Shown here piece by piece: positions 20,391 through 31,017 of a DNA stretch of 64,000 nucleotides. The translations under genes and the position numbers were made by a program. The first letter of the stretch is position 1; each line of letters begins with the position of its first letter. The DNA is from Candidatus Limosilactobacillus merdavium (GTDB lineage Bacteria > Bacillota > Bacilli > Lactobacillales > Lactobacillaceae): assembly GCA_018883805.1 (NCBI GenBank), contig JAHLFK010000002.1:1-64000 (forward strand), in the 5' to 3' direction. The notes under the pieces are model-generated. The model searched no databases, was not told the DNA's origin, and saw only the letters and a program-made list of their open reading frames with translations.

Positions 20391-21806
20391 ATGAGTATTC
20401 TTAGTCTTGCGCGATTTCAATTTGCGATGACTACGGTGTACCACTTTTTCTTTGTTCCATTCACAATTGGAACGGGGTTCGTTGTAGCCATTATGGAATC
20501 AATGTATATTCATACTAAGAATGAATCATATAAAAAAATGACAAAGTTCTGGGGAAACATTTTTCTCCTGAGTTTTGCTGTTGGTGTTGTTACAGGAATT
20601 ATTCAAGAATTCCAATTTGGGATGAACTGGTCTGATTATTCACGGTTTATGGGTGATATCTTTGGTGCCCCATTAGCCTTGGAAGCTTTGCTATCATTCT
20701 TTATTGAATCTACATTTATTGGTCTCTGGGTATTTACTTGGGATAAGGTAAAACCAGGACTCCATGCATTCTTTATTTGGATGACTTGTTTTGGTTCCTT
20801 GACTTCTGCTTTGTGGATTTTAACCGCTAACTCATTTATGCAACACCCAGTTGGTTACGAAATCCGTAACGGACGGGCAGAAATGGTTAACTTTGGTGCC
20901 TTACTAAAGAACCCTCAATTATGGTTCGAATATGGGCACGTAATTTTGAATGCATTGATGATGGGTGCAGTTATTTTTGCTGGGTTGACTGCTTTTCAAC
21001 TTTTGAAGAAGAAGAACATTTCAACTGAAGCACAAACAATTTACAAGAAGACAATGCGTCTTAGCTTGTGGATCTCATTAATCTTTGCAGTCTTTGGCTT
21101 AGTCCTTGGTGATCTTCAAATGCAATACTTGGTTAAAGAACAACCAATGAAGTTTGCTGCAACTGAAGATGTTTATACTACAACTGGTAAGCATGCACCA
21201 TGGACAATCGTTGGTATTGCTAACACTAGGGAACACAAGGTTCAAAATAATATTGATGTTCCATATGCATTAAGTATTTTAACTTATCACAAGACTTCTG
21301 GTGCCGTTACCGGGATGAATGAATTAAATGCTCAATATAAACAAAAGTATGGTAAGAATATTGATTACTATCCACCAGTAAATACCTTGTTCTATAGCTT
21401 CCGGATTATGTGTGCAATTTCTGCTTGGATTATCTTAGTTTCATTCGTTGGCTTAATTATGAGTCGACCAAAGTCAGAATCGTTGTACAAGCATAAGTGG
21501 ACGTTATGGGTACTTGGCTTAACGACATTCCTTCCATTTATTGGTAATACAGCTGGTTGGTTTGTTACTGAATTCGGTCGTGTTCCTTGGACTGTTTACG
21601 GTCTCTTTACCATTCAACAAAGTGTTTCACCAAATGTCTCTGCAGCATCATTGTTGACTTCTAACATTATTTACTTCTTGCTGTTTACTACATTGGCAAT
21701 TACTTTGATTGGTTTAATTGTTCGGGAATTAAGAAAGGATCCAACTCAGGTTATTGAGCCTAAGTTTAAGAAGGTCCTCGATCCATTTGATAAGGAGGCG
21801 TTCTAA
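20391..21806 (+). CDS. cydA: Cytochrome bd ubiquinol oxidase subunit I
   Basis: LARFQFAMTTVYHFFFVPFTIG; followed by cydB. Confidence 0.96.
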   Translation: MSILSLARFQFAMTTVYHFFFVPFTIGTGFVVAIMESMYIHTKNESYKKMTKFWGNIFLLSFAVGVVTGIIQEFQFGMNWSDYSRFMGDIFGAPLALEALLSFFIESTFIGLWVFTWDKVKPGLHAFFIWMTCFGSLTSALWILTANSFMQHPVGYEIRNGRAEMVNFGALLKNPQLWFEYGHVILNALMMGAVIFAGLTAFQLLKKKNISTEAQTIYKKTMRLSLWISLIFAVFGLVLGDLQMQYLVKEQPMKFAATEDVYTTTGKHAPWTIVGIANTREHKVQNNIDVPYALSILTYHKTSGAVTGMNELNAQYKQKYGKNIDYYPPVNTLFYSFRIMCAISAWIILVSFVGLIMSRPKSESLYKHKWTLWVLGLTTFLPFIGNTAGWFVTEFGRVPWTVYGLFTIQQSVSPNVSAASLLTSNIIYFLLFTTLAITLIGLIVRELRKDPTQVIEPKFKKVLDPFDKEAF

Positions 21807-22823
21807 ATGAGTTTTCTCCAATTATTGTGGTTCATTTTGATTGGCGTACTCTTTGCGGGCTTCTTCTTCCTTGATGGATTTGATTACGGTGTTGGAATGG
21901 CAACTGTAACATTAAGTAGTGATGAAGCTGAACGTGATCAAATGGTTCGGACAATCGGACCTGTTTGGGACGGTAATGAAGTTTGGTTAATTACAGCTGG
22001 TGGGGCAATGTTTGCTTCATTCCCTTACTGGTATGCAAGTTTGTTCAGTGGCTACTACCTGATTTTGATGTTAGTCCTCGTTGGCTTAATTATCCGTGGT
22101 GTATCATTCGAGTTCCGTGCTAAGAGCCCAATGCCACGTAAACGGATTTGGGACTTTGCATTAGGACTTGGTAGTTTTATGGCACCATTCTTCCTTGGAA
22201 TTATGTTCATTAGTATGATCCAAGGAATGCCAATTGATGCTAATGGTAACTTCCATGCAACCTTCTTCGATTACATTAACTGGTTCTCAGTTGTTGGTGG
22301 GGTTGCATTAACTCTGCTGACCTACCTTCACGGATTGAATTACATCGCATTAAAGACTGTTGGTGATATTCGTCAACGGGCTAACAATGTTGCTCAATTC
22401 TTATACTGGGTTCTTTACGTTGGATTGGTTGTCTTCGCATTGATGTTAATCTTTATGACTGACTTCATGAAGGTTCACCCAGTCGCAACAATTACTATGT
22501 TGGTTGTAATGGTTGTTCTGACAATTATTGCTCACGCAGCTGCTATTATAGGAAAAGAACTTACTGCATTTATTTCCAGTGGTTTAACCTTAGTTGCATT
22601 GGTTGCATTATTGTTTATCGGCTTATTCCCACGGGTATTGATTAGCTCAATTAGCCCACGTTATGACCTCTTAATTCAAAATGCATCATCAACTCAGTAC
22701 ACATTGACAGTAATGACAATTGCTACATGCTGCTTATTGCCATTTGTTCTTGCTTATACAATCTGGGCATACTGGATCTTCCGTAAGCGGATTACAATGC
22801 CAGTAGTTACGGAGGCTAAGTAA
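21807..22823 (+). CDS. cydB: Cytochrome bd ubiquinol oxidase subunit II
   Basis: FLDGFDYGVGM, GPVWDGNEVWLITAGGAMFA. Confidence 0.96.
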   Translation: MSFLQLLWFILIGVLFAGFFFLDGFDYGVGMATVTLSSDEAERDQMVRTIGPVWDGNEVWLITAGGAMFASFPYWYASLFSGYYLILMLVLVGLIIRGVSFEFRAKSPMPRKRIWDFALGLGSFMAPFFLGIMFISMIQGMPIDANGNFHATFFDYINWFSVVGGVALTLLTYLHGLNYIALKTVGDIRQRANNVAQFLYWVLYVGLVVFALMLIFMTDFMKVHPVATITMLVVMVVLTIIAHAAAIIGKELTAFISSGLTLVALVALLFIGLFPRVLISSISPRYDLLIQNASSTQYTLTVMTIATCCLLPFVLAYTIWAYWIFRKRITMPVVTEAK

Positions 22824-22828
22824 GTATT

Positions 22829-24547
22829 ATGATTGATCGATTACTCTTCACACTAAAGGGGAGCAAGCAGATCATGATAAAGCTTGTAGGGTTTTACGTC
22901 CTACAAGCTTTTCTTATCATTGGTCAAGCGATTTCGCTAGCATCACTATTAACTAATTTGTGGCAGGGTCACCCGCTGCAAAAGGAATTTGGCTGGTTAC
23001 TCGGATTTGCAGGTTGTTTTATCGGAAGACATATCATTAATTGGTGTGATACCGTCCTTCTTGACAATTATGCCCGTACCACTGCTCTGGCTTTGCGTCA
23101 GCAGTTATTGGTTAAGCTCTTCAAATTAGGCCCACAATTAGTACAACAACAAGGAACAGGAAATATTGTTACCTTGACACTAGATGGGATTTCTGAAGTC
23201 GAGAACTACATTAACCTACTATTTAGTAAGTTTGTCAGCATGATGGTTATTCCAGTGATGCTATTAATTGTTGCTTTTTACTTAGACTGGATCTCGGGAT
23301 TAGTAATGCTCCTCGTTTACCCGTTGATTATTTTGTTCATGATTATTCTAGGGTACGCAGCAAAAGCTAAAGCAGATCGTCAATATGCTAGTTTTCAAAT
23401 GCTGTCAAACCACTTTATCGATTCGCTACGAGGGATTGATACCTTAAAATACTTTGGCCTGAGTAAACGCTATTCAAAAAGTATTTTTCGTTCTAGTGAA
23501 CGTTTCCGCAAGTCAACAATGAGTGTGATTCGGGTGGCAATGTTATCTACGTTTGCCCTTGATTTCTTCACAACCTTATCAATCGCAGTGTTGGCAGTTT
23601 TTCTTGGCTTACGATTGATTAATGGCCACTTGCTTTTATTCCCGGCTTTAGGGATCTTGATTTTAGCTCCAGAGTACTTCATGCCAATTCGTAATTTTGC
23701 AAATGATTACCATGCAACCCTTAATGGAAAGAACTCCTTCCATGCTGTGGAAAAAATTCTCAATGAAGAAGTTCCTCCTGAACCACATGTTGATATTCAA
23801 CAGTGGCAAGAAGATAGTCAGCTTGACTTAACAAATGTTGAATTTCAGTATCCACATGGTAGTCATCTAAAGCCAATTAACTTAAAACTTAAAGGCTTCC
23901 AAAAGGTTGGCATAGTTGGAATGAGTGGTGCTGGGAAGACAACGTTAATTAACCTTCTCAGTGGCTTCCTTCAACCAACAGCCGGTCAAATCAAAATTCA
24001 AAATCAAGAAGTTGCATCCTTAAACATTAAGGATTGGCAGAAACAAATTATTTATATTCCTCAAGATCCATATATCTTTGATGATACCTTGAGAAATAAC
24101 ATTAGTTTCTATACTCCAAATGTTAGTCAAGAAAAGATAGACCAAGCGGTAGAAATTGTTGGTCTTACTGAACTAGTCCACGAGTTGCCAGATGGATTAG
24201 ATACTCTAATTGGAAAAGGTCACCGTCAATTAAGTGGTGGTCAGGCGCAACGAATCGCTTTAGCTCGGGCATTCTTGGATCAGTCACGACGAATCTTAAT
24301 TCTTGATGAACCAACTGCCCACCTTGATATTGAAACTGAACTAGAACTAAAAGAACGGATGATTCCGATCATGAAAGACAGGTTAGTTCTCTTTGCTACC
24401 CACCGTCTTCACTGGATGAGGCAAATGGATCATATTGTGGTTATGAAACACGGTCAGGTAATTGAACAGGGAACCTACGATCAACTAATGGCCAAACCAG
24501 GTTACTTTAATGATTTAATATTCGATCGGGCTAAGGAGGGAGAATAA
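22829..24547 (+). CDS. cydD: ABC exporter CydD
   Basis: TM + NBD ABC exporter in cydABDC operon. Confidence 0.92.
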   Translation: MIDRLLFTLKGSKQIMIKLVGFYVLQAFLIIGQAISLASLLTNLWQGHPLQKEFGWLLGFAGCFIGRHIINWCDTVLLDNYARTTALALRQQLLVKLFKLGPQLVQQQGTGNIVTLTLDGISEVENYINLLFSKFVSMMVIPVMLLIVAFYLDWISGLVMLLVYPLIILFMIILGYAAKAKADRQYASFQMLSNHFIDSLRGIDTLKYFGLSKRYSKSIFRSSERFRKSTMSVIRVAMLSTFALDFFTTLSIAVLAVFLGLRLINGHLLLFPALGILILAPEYFMPIRNFANDYHATLNGKNSFHAVEKILNEEVPPEPHVDIQQWQEDSQLDLTNVEFQYPHGSHLKPINLKLKGFQKVGIVGMSGAGKTTLINLLSGFLQPTAGQIKIQNQEVASLNIKDWQKQIIYIPQDPYIFDDTLRNNISFYTPNVSQEKIDQAVEIVGLTELVHELPDGLDTLIGKGHRQLSGGQAQRIALARAFLDQSRRILILDEPTAHLDIETELELKERMIPIMKDRLVLFATHRLHWMRQMDHIVVMKHGQVIEQGTYDQLMAKPGYFNDLIFDRAKEGE

Positions 24548-26286
24548 TGAGTAAAATACCTTTATTAAAAGCTCTCCGTCATGATCGCTGGGTTCGACCT
24601 TTCTTAAGAAAGTATCGGTGGACATTAACATTAGCAATTTTACTTGGTATTTTAACCTTTGTTTGTGCTGATGGACTAATGTTTACTGCAGGGTACCTGA
24701 TTAGTAAGTGTGCCACGATGCCATTTAACATCTTACTTGTCTATGTACCAATTGTTTTAACTCGTGCTTTTGGAATTTTTCGACCAGTTTTTCACTATGC
24801 AGAACGTTTAACTAGTCATAACTGGGTTTTAAAAATGACCTCAGTGTTCCGGAAAAAGTTATATAACTCATTGGAAAAAGATGCAGTGTTTTTCAATAGT
24901 AAGTACCGAATCGGTGATATTTTAGGATTGCTTTCTGAGGATGTTGCCCATATTCAAAACCTGTACTTGAGAACAATTTTCCCAATGTTGGTAGCTTCCG
25001 GTTTGTACCTCATTATCGTGATTGCCTTAGGTGCTTTAACTCCCTGGATGGGTCTCCTAATGCTGTTACTATTTGGATTGATTATTTTTGGAATCCCTGT
25101 CTGGTCAATCCTGGTTAACGGTGCGCGTCAGGAACAGGAAAAACAAGCAACTAATAAGCTATATTCAGATTTAACGGATAATGTTATGGGAATTACTGAC
25201 TGGATTCTCTCTGGAAATTCAGCAAAGTATATTCGCCGTCACGACACTCATGAACAGAAATTGATGAGTTCGCAAAAGGCAATGCATCGGTTTAATAACT
25301 TCCGTGACTTCCTCCTTCAAATGGTAATTCTCTTAATAATTATTTCCTTAGTTGTTTGGGGATCCTATCGTTTCGGTGGTCACTGGGGCGCTAACTGGAT
25401 TGCAGCATTTGTTCTTTGCGTATTCCCGTTAGATGAAGCACTAGTAGGTTTGCCAGCTGCTGCACAGCAAACCAATGTCTACACGGATTCGTTGGTACGG
25501 TTAAACAATTTGCCACAGACAAGTAAAGAGAAGGCAACTGCTCCTCAAATTGAGGCTCCTTACCAAATTAAGGTTTCAGATGTTAGTTTTAGGTATAGTC
25601 CAGATACGAGGCTAATCTTGCAACACTTAAACCTAGATATTCAACCTGGAGAAAAATTGGCTATTCTTGGTCGGAGTGGTGCTGGTAAAAGTACTTTAGC
25701 AAGCTTAATTCGTGGAGATCTTAAACCAAGTGATGGTCAAATTACTCTGAATGGCGAACCAACGAGTTCATTTGGTGATCAAATTGCCGATTATATTGGT
25801 GTAGTTCACCAGTCTCCATATCTGTTTAATACGACCGTGTTGAATAATATTCGATTGGGAAATGAAGAAGCTACTGAAGATGATGTTTGGGACGTCCTTA
25901 AACGTGTCGGCCTGGAGAAAAAGGTTCAACAGTTACCTGAAGGCTTAAATACTAAGATCGGGGAAGCTGGATCAATCTTTTCAGGCGGTGAACGTCACCG
26001 GCTTTCATTAGCACGAATTTTGTTGAAGAACGTGCCAATTGTTATTTTGGATGAACCAACTGTTGGTCTTGATCCGTTAACAGAGCAACAGGTTATCGAT
26101 ACCTTTATAAATGAACTAGAGGGAAAGACACTCATCTGGATTACCCACCATTTACAAGGAATTGAAGCAATGGATCAAGTTGTCTTTATTGAAGATGGTA
26201 AAATATCAATGAGCGGTACTCCGCAAGAATTGTGGGAAAATAATTCTCATTATCAGAAGCTTAAAAAAGCTGATCAAGGATTGTAA
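24547..26286 (+). CDS. cydC: ABC exporter CydC
   Basis: TM + NBD; ATGA overlap with cydD. Confidence 0.92.
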   Translation: MSKIPLLKALRHDRWVRPFLRKYRWTLTLAILLGILTFVCADGLMFTAGYLISKCATMPFNILLVYVPIVLTRAFGIFRPVFHYAERLTSHNWVLKMTSVFRKKLYNSLEKDAVFFNSKYRIGDILGLLSEDVAHIQNLYLRTIFPMLVASGLYLIIVIALGALTPWMGLLMLLLFGLIIFGIPVWSILVNGARQEQEKQATNKLYSDLTDNVMGITDWILSGNSAKYIRRHDTHEQKLMSSQKAMHRFNNFRDFLLQMVILLIIISLVVWGSYRFGGHWGANWIAAFVLCVFPLDEALVGLPAAAQQTNVYTDSLVRLNNLPQTSKEKATAPQIEAPYQIKVSDVSFRYSPDTRLILQHLNLDIQPGEKLAILGRSGAGKSTLASLIRGDLKPSDGQITLNGEPTSSFGDQIADYIGVVHQSPYLFNTTVLNNIRLGNEEATEDDVWDVLKRVGLEKKVQQLPEGLNTKIGEAGSIFSGGERHRLSLARILLKNVPIVILDEPTVGLDPLTEQQVIDTFINELEGKTLIWITHHLQGIEAMDQVVFIEDGKISMSGTPQELWENNSHYQKLKKADQGL

Positions 26287-26348
26287 AAAAGAAGAATAAA
26301 TTTACTAATAATGTTTTATACTAATAAGTAAGTAGGGGATGAATTATT

Positions 26349-27566
26349 ATGAAGAAGATCGTTGTATTAGGTGCCGGATACGCTGGCCTAAAGACAGTTG
26401 TCCTCCTTCAAAAGAAATTGAAGGGCGAAGGTAGGATCGTGTTGGTTGATCGGAATACTTATCACTATGAAGCAACCGATCTCCATGAAGTTGCTGCAGG
26501 GAACGTTCCTCCTGCAAAGATTTCTTACCAAGCTAGTGATTTGATTAATTCAAAAGTAACTACTTTTATTCAAGATGAAGTTGTAAAGATTAACCCAGAC
26601 GATAAGACGGTTGAATTAGCTCATCGTGAACAACTCTTAGACTATGATTACTGTGTTGTTAGTCTTGGCTTTACTTCTGAAACCTTCGGAATTGAAGGGG
26701 CAAAAGAAAATGCTCTGCAAATGACCAATGTTAAGGAAGCTCTTGAAATCCACAGTCATATTATTGATAAGATGAAGGATTACAAGATTACCAAGAACCC
26801 TGACGATTTAAAGATCATTGTTTGTGGTGCCGGTTTTACTGGGATCGAATTAGCAGGGGCCTTAGTAGATGCTCGTCCACGCTATGCCCAAATTGCTGGC
26901 GTTCAACCAGAAGATATTCAAATTTACCTTATTGAAGCATCTGAACGGTTACTCCCAATGTTTAATCAAGACTTAGCCGATTATGGAATTAATTTAGTTA
27001 AGAAGTTAGGCGTTCATTTGTACACTAGTTGCTTAATTTCACGGATTAAGCCAAGCACTGTTATTTACCAACATGGTCGTGGTAATGGTGATGAATCTAT
27101 GACAGCTGGAACTATTATTTGGACAACCGGTGTTAGTGGTAGTCCGGTAATGGCTGAATCTGGCTTTAATGAACGTCGTGGTCGGGTTGTCGTTACTGAC
27201 CACTTGAACGATCCAGATCACGATGATCTTTACATTATCGGGGATGTTGCCGCAGTTATGGCTCCAGGTTCACCACGTCCATACCCAACAACAGCTCAGT
27301 TGGCTCTTTCAATGGCAGATTATGTAGCTGAAGACTTAACGGATCGGATCCGTAAGGGCGAACGTGCAAGCGAACCATACACATACAAGTCACTTGGTAC
27401 TGTTGCTTCTGTTGGTAACACCCGTGGCTTCGGTGTTGCAATGGGACACGAAGTTAAGGGATACCCTGGTTCATTCATGAAGAAGATGATTGCAAACCGT
27501 TCGCTTCTTGAAGTCGGTGGCTTGAAGGAACTCTTTGCCAAGGGTCGTTTCGATTTGTATCACTAG
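26349..27566 (+). CDS. ndh: Type II NADH dehydrogenase
   Basis: FAD GAGYAG, NAD CGAGFTGIELAG, GDVAAV. Confidence 0.92.
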   Translation: MKKIVVLGAGYAGLKTVVLLQKKLKGEGRIVLVDRNTYHYEATDLHEVAAGNVPPAKISYQASDLINSKVTTFIQDEVVKINPDDKTVELAHREQLLDYDYCVVSLGFTSETFGIEGAKENALQMTNVKEALEIHSHIIDKMKDYKITKNPDDLKIIVCGAGFTGIELAGALVDARPRYAQIAGVQPEDIQIYLIEASERLLPMFNQDLADYGINLVKKLGVHLYTSCLISRIKPSTVIYQHGRGNGDESMTAGTIIWTTGVSGSPVMAESGFNERRGRVVVTDHLNDPDHDDLYIIGDVAAVMAPGSPRPYPTTAQLALSMADYVAEDLTDRIRKGERASEPYTYKSLGTVASVGNTRGFGVAMGHEVKGYPGSFMKKMIANRSLLEVGGLKELFAKGRFDLYH

Positions 27567-27618
27567 AATAAAATCGCGGAAGACGGGAAAGTTCGTTAGT
27601 CCGCAATGAATTTAATAA

Positions 27619-27662
27619 GGTCGTTAGTGCTTAGTACTTAGCAAACACTAACGGCCTTTTAA
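27619..27662 (+). terminator. ndh terminator
   Basis: AAGGTCGTTAGTG...CACTAACGGCCTTTT. Confidence 0.8.
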
Positions 27663-27706
27663 ATATCGACGTGCTATAATCGTATCGATAATAGTTGTCA
27701 AAGGAT

Positions 27707-27750
27707 CATTAAAATACCAAAGAGATCGAGTTAGTTTTCATTCTCTTTGA
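27707..27750. repeat. Dispersed TTAAAATNNNAAAGAGRTCGAG element, copy C
   Basis: CATTAAAATACCAAAGAGATCGAGTTAGTTTTCATTCTCTTTGA. Confidence 0.5.
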
Positions 27751-27765
27751 AGCAGTTAGGGGAAA

Positions 27766-29082
27766 ATGATAATGATAAAATCATATGCGGATGCTCTAAA
27801 TTTTATTCATGGTCGAACACAATTTAAAAAAATCCCAACTCTGGATAGGATGCGTCTCTTTTTGGAGCGTCTTGGCAACCCACAAGAAGGATTAAAGTAT
27901 GTTCATATAACAGGAACCAATGGCAAGGGCTCAACAGTTGCAATGATGAGAAAAATGTTGATTGAAGCAGGATTGAATGTCGGTAGCTTCACGTCGCCAT
28001 TTATCACTCGCTTCAATGAAAGAATTGAATATGACGCGGAACAGATTAGCGATGAAGATCTTACGCGGCTGGCACAAAAAGTCGAACCAGTTGTCCACCA
28101 ATTAGATCAAGAATTACCAACTGGCGGTCCGACAGAATTTGAAATTGATACTGCAATTATGTTCTGTTATTTTGCTGAGAAAAAGCCAGATCTAGTATTG
28201 CTTGAAGTTGGGATTGGCGGTCTTTATGATTCCACTAATGTTATTGTTCCTGAAGTAAGCGTAATTACAACAGTTGGCTGGGATCATATGAAGTACCTTG
28301 GTAATACTTTAGGAAAGATCGCCCACCAAAAAGCAGGAATCATTAAGAATGATGTCCCGGTAGTAATTGGTAAGCTACCAGAATCTGCACGAGAAGTGAT
28401 TATTAGTGAAGCAGCTGAAAAGAATTCTCAAGTAATAGAATTAGGCGTTGATTTTTCAGCACGTAAAGTAAATCAACATGCCGTTAAACCTGAAATTGAT
28501 TACCAAGGTAACATTCTCCATCATTTCCGCGCTAAATTAGGCTTGGCGGGTGATTATCAGGTGGAAAACGCAGCAATTGCGCTTACTGCAACATGTATTG
28601 CCTTAGAACGATTAGGGATTCCGCTTAATGCTAATGATCTGAAAAAGGGACTTGAAAAAGTTCAATGGCCAGGAAGAATGGAAAAGGTGATTGACGAACC
28701 TCTAGTTCTTCTTGATGGGGCACATAATTTACCAGGAATGCAAGCGCTGGTAAAAACCATTCAAGATGATTTTAGTGATCGTGAGGTTTATATTTTGGTT
28801 GCCATCCTAGCTGATAAACAATATGATCTAATGCTTGGTGAATTAGCAAGTCTAGGAAATGTTCATTTAATGGTTACTAACTTTGCTGGACCAGGGCCAA
28901 AACGACCAAGTGCTGATTTAACGAGTGTTATTAGTGAATTGAAAACTAAGTACCCAATTCAGATTGCTGAGAATTGGCAGACTGGCTTTGTTCAAATGTC
29001 GCGTGAATTAAGTAGTGATGATGTAATGATTGTGACCGGTTCGCTATACTTTATCTCAGAAGTTCGACAAAATTTAAAATAA
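27766..29082 (+). CDS. folC: Folylpolyglutamate synthase / dihydrofolate synthase
   Basis: HITGTNGKGSTVAM, GWDHMKYLG, LDGAHN. Confidence 0.95.
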   Translation: MIMIKSYADALNFIHGRTQFKKIPTLDRMRLFLERLGNPQEGLKYVHITGTNGKGSTVAMMRKMLIEAGLNVGSFTSPFITRFNERIEYDAEQISDEDLTRLAQKVEPVVHQLDQELPTGGPTEFEIDTAIMFCYFAEKKPDLVLLEVGIGGLYDSTNVIVPEVSVITTVGWDHMKYLGNTLGKIAHQKAGIIKNDVPVVIGKLPESAREVIISEAAEKNSQVIELGVDFSARKVNQHAVKPEIDYQGNILHHFRAKLGLAGDYQVENAAIALTATCIALERLGIPLNANDLKKGLEKVQWPGRMEKVIDEPLVLLDGAHNLPGMQALVKTIQDDFSDREVYILVAILADKQYDLMLGELASLGNVHLMVTNFAGPGPKRPSADLTSVISELKTKYPIQIAENWQTGFVQMSRELSSDDVMIVTGSLYFISEVRQNLK

Positions 29083-29090
29083 AAAAATGC

Positions 29091-29144
29091 AAAGTTCCTT
29101 TTTCTTCGTTCTGTATATATAGAACGAGAAAAGGAGCTTTTATT
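29091..29144 (+). promoter_or_regulatory. Long hairpin/terminator enclosing the radC Shine-Dalgarno
   Basis: AAAGTTCCTTTTTCTTCGTTCTgtatatatAGAACGAGAAAAGGAGCTTTTATT-ATG. Confidence 0.7.
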
Positions 29145-29783
29145 ATGTTAACTCAAGAAACTTCTAGTTATTTTGCAGCAGTAGGTCATATTTTGCTCAA
29201 TGGCAGTAAGGAAAGTGAAGAATTATATCGCGAATTTATTCGTTGCTACCCAACACCAAATGATTTGAAAAACTTAACGCTAGATGAAAGAATGACTTTT
29301 ATAAAGAAACATCGAGGTGCTGAGAAGGTATTCATGGCCATCTTACTCGGTAAATTGGTATTGCAAAGTAAGTCAGATTTACGTGGTCACGCATATTCCA
29401 GTCAATTACTTAGCAGAGAGATGATGGATCGCCTAAGTGGTGAAAATCAGGAAAGTCTCTACTTAGTTGGGACTGATGTTCATAATGAAATCATTGATAT
29501 TAAGCAGATGTTTGTAGGGGGATTAAGTGAATGTAATGTGTACCCTGATCAGATCTTCCATCGGGCCCTCCTCCAGTCAGCTAATGGAATTGCTATTATT
29601 CATAACCATCCTTCTGGCAACGTTGAACCATCGGCTGCTGACATGAGAATGATGGAGAGGCTAGAAAGAGGAAGTAAATTACTAGGAATAACATTTCTTG
29701 ATTTCCTAATTGTTTCTCAAGATAACTATTACAGTTTCCGAGAAAATCAAGCATTTCAGGAGCGAAGAGACCAGAAAAAGTAA
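29145..29783 (+). CDS. radC: RadC/JAB-domain protein
   Basis: JAMM motif HNHPSGNVEPSAAD. Confidence 0.93.
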   Translation: MLTQETSSYFAAVGHILLNGSKESEELYREFIRCYPTPNDLKNLTLDERMTFIKKHRGAEKVFMAILLGKLVLQSKSDLRGHAYSSQLLSREMMDRLSGENQESLYLVGTDVHNEIIDIKQMFVGGLSECNVYPDQIFHRALLQSANGIAIIHNHPSGNVEPSAADMRMMERLERGSKLLGITFLDFLIVSQDNYYSFRENQAFQERRDQKK

Positions 29784-29925
29784 AGAAAACGTTAATTTAT
29801 TGATTAATCATTCTTCTGAAGTAATTTATTGTGTATATTAATGTTCGTATATGGCTATTTGCTATGGTATAATATGCTCGATATTAGATTAAAAATAATT
29901 TTACTAAACGAAGGGAAGAAGCAGA

Positions 29926-30930
29926 TTGCTAGGAATCGGAACCAAAAACATTGGGATCGACCTTGGTACAGCAAACACAATTGTGTATGTTGAAGGCAAG
30001 GGAATTGTATTACGTGAACCATCAGTAGTTGCTCGCAATACTAAGACCAATGAAGTCATTTCTGTAGGTAAAGATGCTCGTGATATGATCGGCCGGACTC
30101 CAGGTAGTATTACCGCTATTCGTCCAATGAAGGATGGGGTTATTGCTGATTATGATACGACTGTCGCAATGATGAAGTATTACATTGAAAAAGCTCTTGG
30201 TAGCGCTAATGGGAAGCCATACGTAATGGTATGTGTTCCAAGTGGAGTTACTGAAGTTGAAAAGCGGGCAGTAATCGATGCTACTCGTGTTGCAGGCGCC
30301 AGAGATGCTTATGTTATTGAAGAACCATTTGCTGCTGCCATTGGTGCAGGTCTTCCAGTAATGGACCCAACTGGTAGTATGGTTGTTGATATTGGTGGTG
30401 GGACCACTGATGTTGCTACAATTTCCTTAGGTGGAATTGTTTCTAGTCGTTCAATTCGGATGGCTGGTGACGAAATGAATGATGCAATTGCACAATACGT
30501 TCGTCAAAACAAGAACTTGTTAATTGGTGAACGGACAGCCGAAAAGATCAAGTGGGATATTGGTTCTGCTTCAGTTGATGCTGCCGAAGAAATGGGCTCA
30601 ACTGAGGTTCGTGGCCGTGACTTGGTTACTGGTTTGCCAAAGACAATGGAAGTATCTGCTAAGGATGTCTCTGTTGCATTGCAAGATGTTGTCAATTCAA
30701 TTATTGATGCTATCAAGGGAACCCTTGAAGAAACATCACCAGAAATCGCTGCTGACGTTATCGATCACGGTATCGTTTTAACTGGTGGTGGAGCATTATT
30801 AAAACACTTGCCTGATGTAATTGCAGATGCCACTAAGGTTCCTGTATTTATTGCAAACGATCCTCTTGATTGTGTGGCCATCGGTACTGGTGAATCATTA
30901 AAGAGTATCGATGTAATGAAAAAGAAGTAA
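29926..30930 (+). CDS. mreB: Rod-shape determining protein MreB
   Basis: [24 protein letters not shown] start. Confidence 0.97.
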   Translation: MLGIGTKNIGIDLGTANTIVYVEGKGIVLREPSVVARNTKTNEVISVGKDARDMIGRTPGSITAIRPMKDGVIADYDTTVAMMKYYIEKALGSANGKPYVMVCVPSGVTEVEKRAVIDATRVAGARDAYVIEEPFAAAIGAGLPVMDPTGSMVVDIGGGTTDVATISLGGIVSSRSIRMAGDEMNDAIAQYVRQNKNLLIGERTAEKIKWDIGSASVDAAEEMGSTEVRGRDLVTGLPKTMEVSAKDVSVALQDVVNSIIDAIKGTLEETSPEIAADVIDHGIVLTGGGALLKHLPDVIADATKVPVFIANDPLDCVAIGTGESLKSIDVMKKK

Positions 30931-30945
30931 TAAGTAATGGGATGG

Positions 30946-30992
30946 AGCTGGTCGCAAAACGATTTGTTTTGTCCAGCTCTTTCTTATTATCT
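30946..30992 (+). terminator. Terminator/attenuator between mreB and mreC
   Basis: GAGCTGGtcgCAAAACgattTGTTTTGtCCAGCTCTTTCTT. Confidence 0.75.
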
Positions 30993-31017
30993 AGTAAAGT
31001 AGTGCTGGAGGAATAAA

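Noticed and set aside
24547-24550. cydD/cydC overlap as a possible frameshift
   Set aside because: Simple ATGA translational coupling; both proteins are full length.
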